Source: Novosphingobium sp. CF614 | GTDB taxonomy: Bacteria; Pseudomonadota; Alphaproteobacteria; Sphingomonadales; Sphingomonadaceae | Assembly (NCBI RefSeq): GCF_900113255.1 | Contig: NZ_FOOR01000016.1 | Location: forward strand, 1 to 64,000 | DNA length: 64,000 bases | Direction: 5' to 3' | Shown here: positions 28,447 to 35,005 of the stretch, piece after piece | Layout: every line of letters begins with the position of its first letter | Position numbering within the stretch: the first letter of the stretch is position 1 | Notes under the pieces: generated by a model | What the model was told of the DNA's origin: nothing | The model's input: the letters and a program-made list of their open reading frames with translations, nothing else | The model's database searches: none | Program-made: the position numbers and the translations under genes

Positions 28447-29595
28447 TCAGCGCCAGCGCAGCCTTTCGCGCGTGAGCTGGTCGACGCGGGTGACGCCCAT
28501 CAGCTTCATGTCGCGCTCGATCTCTTCCGCGAAGATGCCGATCGCGCGTTCGACCCCCGGCTGGCCGGCGGCGGCGAGCGCGTAGAGGTAGAGCCGCCCG
28601 CCCGAGGCGCAGGTGGCGCCCGCCGCCAGCGCCTTGAGCACGTGCGTGCCCCGCCGCACGCCGCCGTCGCAGATCACTTCGATCTGCCCGCCCACCGCGT
28701 CGACGATCTCGGTCAGCTGGTCGAAGGGGGCGCGGCTGCCGTCGAGCTGGCGGCCACCGTGGTTGGAAATCATGATCGCGTCCGCGCCGATCTCCACCGC
28801 GCGGCGGGCATCGGCGACGCTCATCACGCCCTTGAGGCAGAAAGTGCCGCCCCACTGTTCACGGATCGACGCGACCATGTTCCAGTCCATCGACTGGTCG
28901 AGCATCTCGGTGAAATAGCCCTGGATGCTGATCGCCTCGCCGGTGCCGGCGGTGACGTGGGTGTCCAGGTTGGGCAGCGCGAACTTCTCACGCAGCAGGT
29001 AGTCGAGCGCCCAGCGCGGCTTGATCGCGTAGGACAGCGCCGAGGAAGGCGTGAAACGCGGCGGCGAGGAGAAGCCCGAGCGCAGGCAGCGTTCGCGCTT
29101 GCCGCCGACGATGGTATCGACCGTCAGCGCGATGGCATCGAATTTCGCGGCCTGGCAGCGCTCGATCATCGAGCGGTTCAGCCCCTTGTCCTTGTGGACG
29201 TAGAGCTGGAACATCTTGGGATTGTCACCCATCGCGCCGATCTCCTCGATCGAGACCGTCGCGAGGCTGGAGATGCCGAACCACAGGCCGAACTTCTGCG
29301 CCGCGCGGGCGACGGCACGCTCGCCCTGCCAATGGAACACGCGTTGCAGCGCGGTGGGGGAGAGAATCAGGGGCAGGGCGGACTTGCGGCCCATCACCGT
29401 GACCGAGGGATCGATCTCGGCAACGCCCGCCAGCACGTTGGGCACGAGGTCCACCTGGTCGAAAGCGGCGGTATTGCGCGCCTTGGTCAGTTCGTCGTCG
29501 GCGGCGCCGTCGATATAGTCAAACACCGGCCAGGGCAGGCGCTGTTTGGCAAGGCGGCGGAAATCGGCGATGTTGTGGCAATCGGTTAGGCGCAT
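28447..29595 (-). CDS. FMN-dependent alpha-hydroxy-acid dehydrogenase (L-lactate dehydrogenase type)
   Basis: A 382-residue TIM-barrel flavoprotein oxidising L-2-hydroxy acids, most likely L-lactate, to the 2-oxo acid and passing electrons to quinone or oxygen. Family marks are FDYIDGAADDE at the N-terminus, SPTALQRVFHWQGE, FQLYVHKDKGLNR, LKGVMSVADARRA, the catalytic HGGRQLDG in ISNHGGRQLDG, and phosphate-binding CDGGVRRGTHVLKAL. The stretch ATCASGGRLYLYALAA replaces the more usual VSIGRPYLYGLAA, a small departure near the flavin phosphate site. LldD is likely, but other hydroxy acids are possible. It is preceded by no visible transporter. Confidence 0.9.
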   Translation of the reverse strand: MRLTDCHNIADFRRLAKQRLPWPVFDYIDGAADDELTKARNTAAFDQVDLVPNVLAGVAEIDPSVTVMGRKSALPLILSPTALQRVFHWQGERAVARAAQKFGLWFGISSLATVSIEEIGAMGDNPKMFQLYVHKDKGLNRSMIERCQAAKFDAIALTVDTIVGGKRERCLRSGFSSPPRFTPSSALSYAIKPRWALDYLLREKFALPNLDTHVTAGTGEAISIQGYFTEMLDQSMDWNMVASIREQWGGTFCLKGVMSVADARRAVEIGADAIMISNHGGRQLDGSRAPFDQLTEIVDAVGGQIEVICDGGVRRGTHVLKALAAGATCASGGRLYLYALAAAGQPGVERAIGIFAEEIERDMKLMGVTRVDQLTRERLRWR

Positions 29596-29635
29596 GCCGC
29601 GCCTTTAGCACGTCGTTCGCCAACTGCAATTGCAT

Positions 29636-30265
29636 CTAGGGCACAGATTGCACGACCGGCTGCGAGGTGAACGTGACGTTCCCTCCGCCCGCCGGCGGCG
29701 CGCTTTTGGCGGGGCGGGTCTCGTCCCCGGCTTCCAGTTCATGGCGCCGGGCGTTGATGATTTCGGCCGTCGCGGGGGCGGCCGGATAACCGCAGCGCCG
29801 GGCCGCGCCCACGCCCTTGAGGAAGCCGCGCCGGGCCAGTCCCGCCTGGATCGCGGCATTGACCTTGCGATCCTGGTCGTTGGCGCCGGAAATTTCGCGG
29901 ATCAGGCCGCGGAACGGGATGAACGAGGTCACCAGCCATTTGGCGACGCGGCCGCCGCTGATGCGATCGCGCTCTTCCTGCGGCAGGTCGATGTCCGGCC
30001 CCAGCACGTCGTCGAGCGCCTGGACCGCGGCGGCCAGTTGCCGGCACTTGCCCAGGCCCTCGAGCGCATAGGGCCGCGCGACGGCGGCGGTCAGCAGCGG
30101 CGGAATCTCGTTGTCACGGCCGACGTTGAGGTCGGTGATCGGTGTCTTGGCGACATCCGTGGCGTCCGGATCGCGATCGGTGATGGGCTTGTCCTGCTGC
30201 CGGGCGAGGGCGGGCGAGGCGGTCAGCGAGACCAGGACGGCGGTACACAGCAGCAGGCGGCGCAT
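29636..30265 (-). CDS. Hypothetical secreted protein
   Basis: A 209-residue protein I do not recognise. It has a signal peptide (MRRLLLCTAVLVSLTASPALA), then a mainly helical domain with two cysteines (GKCRQLAAAVQ and ARRCGYPAA), which could form a disulfide. A basic segment with hydrophobic patches KWLVTSFIPFRGLIREISGA lies in the middle, and the C-terminus is Pro/Gly-rich. The ATG at 30263-30265 is placed well after GGAG; an ATG two codons earlier is too close to that site. It may share a transcript with ypfJ, whose stop lies 115 bases upstream on the same strand. Confidence 0.7.
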   Translation of the reverse strand: MRRLLLCTAVLVSLTASPALARQQDKPITDRDPDATDVAKTPITDLNVGRDNEIPPLLTAAVARPYALEGLGKCRQLAAAVQALDDVLGPDIDLPQEERDRISGGRVAKWLVTSFIPFRGLIREISGANDQDRKVNAAIQAGLARRGFLKGVGAARRCGYPAAPATAEIINARRHELEAGDETRPAKSAPPAGGGNVTFTSQPVVQSVP

Positions 30266-30380
30266 GTTCATTCTCCAGTTTGCCTCGGACCGCGTTGCCG
30301 GCCCGGAGGGAAAAGCGCCCACCACACCGGTTGCGCCGACATCCGCCGCGGCGTCGGTTCACGACGCCGGTGCACGATGG

Positions 30381-31250
30381 TCAGTTCTCCTGGGCAAACG
30401 TATCGCAGGCGTCCTCGTTCCCGGTCTGGATTCCACGCTTGAGCCACTGCATGCGTTCGGCGCTCGAGCCATGGGTGAAGCTTTCCGGGGTGACGCGCTG
30501 GCCGGCGCCGCGCATCAGCGCATCGTCACCGATCGCGCTCGCGGCGCCGAGGCCTTCCTCCATGTCGCCCGGATCGATCAGGTCCTTGTGCTTGCCCGCC
30601 CAGACGCCGGCATAGCAGTCCGCCTGCAGTTCCATCCGCACCTGCAGCGCATTGGCCCGCGAAGGGTCCCGCTGCTGGGCGGCGCGAACCTGGCTGTCGA
30701 GCCCCAGCAGGTGCTGGACGTGATGGCCGTATTCATGGGCGATCACGTAATAGCGCGCGAAGTCCCCCTTGGCGCCGAGCTGCCGGTCGAGCTGGTCGTA
30801 GAAGCTGGTGTCGATGTAGATGCCCTGGTCGGCCGGGCAGTAGAACGGCCCCATCGCGCTTTGCGCGGCGCCGCAGCCGGACCGGTCGGCGCCGTCGTAG
30901 AAGCGCAGCATCGGCTGCTCGAAGGGAATATCGGCCTGCGCGAACAGGGGCTGCCAGGTGCGGTTGAGCGAATCGAGCGCATTGCAGGATTCCAGCGAAT
31001 AGGCATTGCGCGTGCAGACGGTGTTCGGGTCGGTCGAGGCATCCTGCGGCTGCGGGGCAGAGCTCTGCCCTTGTTGCTGAACACCCTCGATGGTTCCGAG
31101 CATCTGGCCCGGGTCGATCCCGAAAACCAATGCGCCGATCAGCGCGATCACCAGCGTTCCGCAACCCAGCTTGCCGCCGCCGCCGCCGGGAAAACCCCCG
31201 CCGCCCTGGCTGACGCGGATGTTGCCGGGATCGAACCTGTTCAATCGCAT
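30381..31250 (-). CDS. ypfJ: YpfJ-family neutral zinc metallopeptidase
   Basis: A 289-residue membrane-anchored protein. The N-terminus is RLNRFDPGNIRVSQGG followed by a Gly-rich stretch and one membrane segment (LGCGTLVIALIGALVFGI). The periplasmic domain carries the zinc motif HEYGH in VIAHEYGHHVQHLLGL and the downstream block ELQADCYAGVWA, both diagnostic of the YpfJ/UPF0042-like metallopeptidase family (PF04228). Four or more cysteines suggest disulfides. The physiological substrate is unknown. The ATG at 31250 has AAAGGA 9 bases upstream; an ATG six codons earlier overlaps that ribosome site. Confidence 0.92.
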   Translation of the reverse strand: MRLNRFDPGNIRVSQGGGGFPGGGGGKLGCGTLVIALIGALVFGIDPGQMLGTIEGVQQQGQSSAPQPQDASTDPNTVCTRNAYSLESCNALDSLNRTWQPLFAQADIPFEQPMLRFYDGADRSGCGAAQSAMGPFYCPADQGIYIDTSFYDQLDRQLGAKGDFARYYVIAHEYGHHVQHLLGLDSQVRAAQQRDPSRANALQVRMELQADCYAGVWAGKHKDLIDPGDMEEGLGAASAIGDDALMRGAGQRVTPESFTHGSSAERMQWLKRGIQTGNEDACDTFAQEN

Positions 31251-31331
31251 CGTTCGCAGTCCTTTCATGGCCCGGCGGGGTTCGAGCCGTTCCGCGCGCC
31301 CGGCGCATCGCGTTCAAAATCCGCTCCATCC

Positions 31332-31402
31332 CCGCTCACCCCACGCCCGTCGAAGGGAGCTGGCCCCGGCGCCGCGCCAGCGTCCTTCGACAGGACGAGT
31401 GG
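31332..31402. repeat. Inverted pair of the TTCGACAxGxxxAGxxxGAGxGG repeat
   Basis: The left arm CCGCTCACCCCACGCCCGTC plus GAAGG (31332-31355) and right arm CCTTCGACAGGACGAGTGG (31384-31402) are inverted relative to each other, giving a potential stem-loop. They belong to the same short-repeat type as 28355-28381. Confidence 0.65.
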
Positions 31403-31407
31403 ATCTC

Positions 31408-31508
31408 ATATAAAATCTCTTGTTCCCCTTCCCTTCGCCGCCCGCGAGGCGGCGAAGGGAGAAGGACGAAAGGAGAAGATTGAGTCTCGCTCCAAAAGAC
31501 TTGGTCAT
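31408..31508. repeat. Copy of the AGACTTGGYAT-ended dispersed repeat
   Basis: The left end ATATAAAATCTCTTGT is a degraded version of ATRCCAAGTCTCTTTG, and the right end GAGTCTC...AAAAGACTTGGTCAT matches the family. A strong inner hairpin, CCCTTCGCCGCC/GGCGGCGAAGGG, fills the middle. Confidence 0.75.
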
Positions 31509-31633
31509 ATCCGGATTTCGTGATCGTCGCTCTAGCCGCTCGGCCGTTCGCGGATCAATCGATATCGTTTGCCGCGATATCCCCCGCGAATTTTCCCGAG
31601 CGCGGCGGAAATTCGTCGTATAGAGTGGGTTCG

Positions 31634-33145
31634 ATGAGTTCGGGTCCGGCGGCACGCGTGGTAGGCAAGGTGGGGCTGGCTTCGCTGTGCGCGCTGCTGG
31701 CGTTTTCCGCGCCATCTCCCGCCGCGCCGGACCGCGCCGACCGCGAACTCGAAGCCCGCCTGCGCGCGCATATCGAAGTGCTGGCGAGCGATGATTTCGA
31801 CGGCCGCGAACCTGGGACCGAGGGCGAGGCCAAGACGCTGCGCTACCTCGGCCGCCAATGGTACGACATCGGCCTTGTTTCCGGCACCCACGATCCCGGC
31901 AACGAATGGTTCGCGCCGGTCCTGCTGGTCGCGCGCGAGCCGGCGGCTTCCGCCGCGCAATTCCTGCGCAAGGGGTTCCGGACCCCCCTCTCGCCGCCCG
32001 ACGTGCTGGTGCTGACCTCCGGCAAGCGCAGCCTGGTACGCGACGCGCCGCTGCTGTTCGTGGGCCGCGCGCGCGGCCTGGACTTCTCGCGCAACGAGCT
32101 TGCCGGCCGCGTCGCGGTCGTGCTCGACGGCGATACGCCCGACAGCGAACGGCAGAACGAGCTGCTGGCGATGGGGGCGTCGGCGGTGTTGACGGTGCTG
32201 GATGGAGGCCGCAGCATCGCCGAAGTCGCCGCCCGGCGACAGCGTTCGGGCTATGCGCTGGCCGATGATTCGCTGGGCGGCGACCTGGAGGCCTTCATCG
32301 GCCGCGCATCGATGGAAATGCTGCTCAAGGGAACCGGGCATAGGCTGGCCGATCTTGAGCAGGCGGCGGCCAGTCCGGGCTTCGCGCCGATCGTCCTTGA
32401 CATGACGGCCTCGCTCGAAGCCAATACGCGCGAGACGACGGTCCGCACCCACAACCTGATCGGCAAGCTGCCCGGCCGCCATCCGGAGAGCGGCGCCGTG
32501 CTGTTCCTGGCGCATTGGGATCACTTCGGCGAGTGCGGCGAGCCGCCGGCGGAGGACGTGATCTGCAACGGCGCGATCGACAATGCGAGCGGCGTCGCCG
32601 CGCTGACCGAAGTGGCGCGCCGCCTTTCGCGCGTTCCGCAGATGGATCGCGACGTCTATTTCCTCGCCACCACCGCCGAGGAACTCGGGCTGCTGGGCAC
32701 GCATGCCTTCGCGGAAAATCCGCCCTTGCCGCTGGACCGCATCGTCGCCGCGTTCAACATCGATTCCGACGCGATCGCGCCAAGGGGAACGCCCTTCGCC
32801 ATCGTCGGCCGGGGCATGACCGGGCTGGATGCCGATATCGCCCGGGTTGCCAAGGCCGAACGGGTCAAGCTGCGCGATAGCGACGAGGCCAACGAATACG
32901 TCAAGCGGCAGGACGGCTGGGCCTTGCTCCAGCACGATATCCCGGCGGTGATGGTGACTACCGCCTATGGCGACATGGACCGCATGCGCGCCTTCTTCGA
33001 CAGTGACTATCACCGCCCGAGCGACGACCTCGCGCACCTTTCGCGCCCGCTGCAACTGGGCGGGGTAGTGGAGGACGTGAAGATGCTGACGGCGCTGGGG
33101 CGATGGTTCGCCGATCCCCGGCGGGTGCCGCTGAACGTCAAGTGA
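31634..33145 (+). CDS. Secreted M28-family zinc peptidase
   Basis: A 503-residue exported aminopeptidase-like protein. The N-terminal signal segment (VVGKVGLASLCALLAFSAPS) is followed by the short motif HIEVLASDDFDGREPGTEGE, typical of M28 peptidases. A PA-like insert (about 130-280) holds PLLFVGRARGLDFSRNELAG and RVAVVLDGDTP. The metal ligands are in FLAHWDHFGECG, NGAIDNASGVAALTEVA, TTAEELGLLGTHAFAENP, NIDSDA and the final histidine in SDYHRPSDDL. It should release N-terminal residues from peptides in the periplasm. The start at 31634 (MSSGPAARV) is inferred from the signal peptide; the frame is open further up. Confidence 0.92.
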   Translation: MSSGPAARVVGKVGLASLCALLAFSAPSPAAPDRADRELEARLRAHIEVLASDDFDGREPGTEGEAKTLRYLGRQWYDIGLVSGTHDPGNEWFAPVLLVAREPAASAAQFLRKGFRTPLSPPDVLVLTSGKRSLVRDAPLLFVGRARGLDFSRNELAGRVAVVLDGDTPDSERQNELLAMGASAVLTVLDGGRSIAEVAARRQRSGYALADDSLGGDLEAFIGRASMEMLLKGTGHRLADLEQAAASPGFAPIVLDMTASLEANTRETTVRTHNLIGKLPGRHPESGAVLFLAHWDHFGECGEPPAEDVICNGAIDNASGVAALTEVARRLSRVPQMDRDVYFLATTAEELGLLGTHAFAENPPLPLDRIVAAFNIDSDAIAPRGTPFAIVGRGMTGLDADIARVAKAERVKLRDSDEANEYVKRQDGWALLQHDIPAVMVTTAYGDMDRMRAFFDSDYHRPSDDLAHLSRPLQLGGVVEDVKMLTALGRWFADPRRVPLNVK

Positions 33146-33156
33146 TACCCGATCTT

Positions 33157-33202
33157 ATACCAAGTCTCTTTGAGTGAGACCGTCTCCCCCCTTGCGAGCC
33201 GC
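33157..33202. repeat. Half copy of the AGACTTGG-ended dispersed repeat
   Basis: Starts ATACCAAGTCTCTTTGAG and continues TGAGACCGTCTCC, then ends TTGCGAGCCGCC against the aroQ stop codon. It corresponds to the left half of the full copy at 34733-34842. It separates the convergent M28 peptidase and aroQ genes. Confidence 0.75.
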
Positions 33203-33640
33203 CTACAATCCGGCCGCCGCCTCCAGCGCCATCAGGTAACTGTTCGCGCCGAAACCGGCCACGGTGCCTTTCGCCGCCATGCCCACCCACGACCGATGCC
33301 TGAAATCCTCGCGCGTGTGCGGGTTTGAGAGATGGACCTCGATCACCGGCACCGTGATCGCGCGGATCGCGTCCAGCAGCGCCACCGAGGTATGGGTATA
33401 GGCGCCGGCGTTGAGCAGCACGGCATGCGCGCCTTCGTCCTGTGCTTCATGCAGCCAGTCGACCAGGTGGCCTTCATGGTTGGACTGGCGCATCTCGATC
33501 CCGCAGCCCAGCGCCTGGCCGCGCGCCACCAGCATGGCCGCGATATCGTCGAGGGTTTGCGAACCGTAGATCTCGGGCTCGCGCTTGCCGAGCCGGTTGA
33601 GATTCGGGCCGTTGAGAACATAGACCAGCTTGGTTGCCAT
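33203..33640 (-). CDS. aroQ: Type II 3-dehydroquinate dehydratase
   Basis: It dehydrates 3-dehydroquinate to 3-dehydroshikimate in the shikimate pathway; 145 residues, the usual size for the dodecameric type II enzyme. Typical blocks: VYVLNGPNLNRLGKREPEIY with the catalytic tyrosine, RQSNHEGHLVDWLHEA, LNAGAYTHTSVALLDAI, and EVHLSNPHTREDFRHRSW with the catalytic histidine region. The ATG at 33640 fits the usual N-terminus; the frame continues upstream and no strong ribosome site is visible. It is followed on the minus strand only by the repeat at 33157. Confidence 0.97.
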   Translation of the reverse strand: MATKLVYVLNGPNLNRLGKREPEIYGSQTLDDIAAMLVARGQALGCGIEMRQSNHEGHLVDWLHEAQDEGAHAVLLNAGAYTHTSVALLDAIRAITVPVIEVHLSNPHTREDFRHRSWVGMAAKGTVAGFGANSYLMALEAAAGL

Positions 33641-33739
33641 GCTTGAGATATCCCGGGCGCGCAGGTGAGCGAGTGGCATGACCTTTAGCGGTCGCGGAGG
33701 AGGGCGCAAGCCGCGCCGTGCGGCCGGCAGCCACCCCGG

Positions 33740-34081
33740 TCAGGCGCCGGCCGCCACCGGCTGGGGGGCGCCCGGGTTGCTCGGCGGCGCATCGTCCGCC
33801 GGCGGTTCGCCCGCGTCCGCCGGCTGGTCGGCGTCCGGCGCGGGTTCGGCCTCGTCGCCGCCCTCGTTGGCATAGAAGTCGGCCAGCGCGGCGTCGTGGG
33901 CCCGGGCGCGCAGCGCCGCCGCCTCGCGTTCGGCGGCCTTGCGCGCGGCGGCTTCCTCGATGGCGGTGGCCTTGGCCTCGGAAAGCTGCTTGGCCATTTC
34001 CTCTTCGTGCGACGATCCGCAGGCCATCAGTGCAAGGGCCGGGGTGACGATCAGGGCGACGCGTGCGATCTTACCAAACAT
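33740..34081 (-). CDS. Small lipoprotein with charged coiled-coil and acidic Pro-rich tail
   Basis: A 113-residue protein. The signal peptide ends in a lipobox (LALMAC, Cys followed by Gly-Ser-Ser), so it should be lipidated. Then come a Lys/Glu/Ala-rich helix with KQLSEAKATAIEEAAARKAA, probably coiled coil, and an acidic Pro/Asp/Glu-rich, likely disordered tail. GGAG stands 9 bases before the ATG at 34081; an upstream ATG overlaps that site. I do not recognise a family. It lies upstream of aroQ on the same strand. Confidence 0.65.
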   Translation of the reverse strand: MFGKIARVALIVTPALALMACGSSHEEEMAKQLSEAKATAIEEAAARKAAEREAAALRARAHDAALADFYANEGGDEAEPAPDADQPADAGEPPADDAPPSNPGAPQPVAAGA

Positions 34082-34177
34082 CAGCGGGGCTCCTCGCATG
34101 CCGGAACGCGGAAATTCAGGAATTCCCTATGTCAAAAGCCTTAGCGTTTCCTTATCATGGGCGGAATTCCCGTGGTT

Positions 34178-34615
34178 TCAGCGATCCGAGCCCTTGACCT
34201 TGCCCCACTGGCGCATGGCCGAATAGCCCAGGTATCCGGTGCCGAAGAGCGCGTAGAGCGGCTCGGGAATGCCGTTCAGGTAGGCCGTCATGCCCGAGGC
34301 TATGGCGCGCGCGGTATCCGGGCTGAAGGCGCTGACAAGGCCCATCGGCAGCGCCCACAGGATCATCGCGTACATCACGTAGAGAAAGCCCGGCCGCGCG
34401 CGGCTGGTCCAGGGATCGGGGGAGCTCGCCTCGGCGACGAGCGGGGAAAGGCCGGTTTGCGGCATTTCCCGTTCCCGCGGGCCGCGGCGCCCGGCCCGTA
34501 CCGGCTTGGGGCGATCGCGCGCCTCGGGATCGGGAACGACCTGGTCGATGATCCGCGCGAGGGGCCGAGCGAGGAGGCGAGCGATGGGGCCGAGAATCGA
34601 ATCGAGCAGTGGCAT
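34178..34615 (-). CDS. 3TM holin-family protein (GTA_holin_3TM type)
   Basis: A 145-residue protein with an N-terminal amphipathic region (PLLDSILGPIARLLARPLAR), a polar linker, and two to three membrane segments starting at RPGFLYVMYAMILWALPMGL and ending near GTGYLGYSAMRQWGKVKG. That pattern matches the three-TM holin family associated with gene transfer agents. GGAG is 9 bases before the ATG at 34615. No endolysin, capsid or GTA structural genes are nearby, so it is an orphan. The family assignment comes from recall of the pattern. Confidence 0.7.
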   Translation of the reverse strand: MPLLDSILGPIARLLARPLARIIDQVVPDPEARDRPKPVRAGRRGPREREMPQTGLSPLVAEASSPDPWTSRARPGFLYVMYAMILWALPMGLVSAFSPDTARAIASGMTAYLNGIPEPLYALFGTGYLGYSAMRQWGKVKGSDR

Positions 34616-34732
34616 GGGCGAACACTCCGATGGGCTATTCGGGAGTGTTGTAACCAAATCGGTTCGTGTAGGAAATAGTTAATTACGAAAATGGCTCGAA
34701 CGACCGGCGGTCAGAGGCTCTTGCGGCGCCGC

Positions 34733-34842
34733 ATGCCAAGTCTCTTTGAGTAGACTCATCTCTCCCTTGGTCAATTGCGAGCCGCCGCAGGCGGCGCGGG
34801 CGACGAGGGGGAAGGTGAGCTTCGCTTCAAGAGACTTGGCAT
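34733..34842. repeat. Full-length copy of a 110-bp MITE-like repeat with terminal inverted repeats
   Basis: The ends ATGCCAAGTCTCTTTGA (34733-34749) and TCAAGAGACTTGGCAT (34827-34842) are inverted repeats with nearly perfect pairing. The middle holds a GCCGCC/GGCGGC hairpin and GCGGGCGACGAGGG. This is the best copy in the window; the others are truncated or degraded. No coding capacity. Confidence 0.88.
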
Positions 34843-34952
34843 CAAGCTTCGGACCGAGAACGCGAACCGCCCCGTTCGTTCAGGTCAGTGAGATTCGGGG
34901 TGGGCGGGTCTTGATCCCGATTTCGGGTTCCTGGCCCTCGGGACAAGGAAAA

Positions 34953-34980
34953 GGGCCCCCCGTGCGGTGACGGGGAGCCC
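34953..34980 (-). terminator. Rho-independent terminator of rne
   Basis: On the minus strand GGGCTCCCCGT, a short loop and ACGGGGGGCCC form an almost perfect 11-bp stem followed by TTTTCC. It lies 25 bases past the rne stop. Confidence 0.8.
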
Positions 34981-35005
34981 TCGATCTTTCGGCGATCCGC
35001 CTTCG

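Larger units (their letters stand above)
31251..31633. other. Intergenic region filled largely by two repeats
   Basis: The 383 bases between the divergent ypfJ and M28 peptidase genes contain an inverted pair of the TTCGACA type (31332-31402) and a copy of the AGACTTGG-ended repeat (31408-31508). The remaining 80 bases on the ypfJ side and 125 on the peptidase side must hold the promoters. No gene is seen. Confidence 0.6.
34616..35005. other. Intergenic region between the holin and rne, with repeat and terminator
   Basis: 390 bases without a gene. It contains a full 110-bp copy of the AGACTTGG-ended repeat (34733-34842) and the terminator of rne (34953-34980). The 117 bases next to the holin start include GGTTCGTGTAGGAAATAGTT, an AT-richer stretch that may belong to the holin promoter. 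Confidence 0.55.

Noticed and set aside
28309..29589. 426-codon plus-strand frame opposite the FMN-dependent dehydrogenase
   Set aside because: Antisense to a gene with all family motifs.
34178..34615. Prophage or GTA cluster around the holin
   Set aside because: Neighbours are core genes (aroQ, lipoprotein, rne); no structural, lysis or packaging genes are present.
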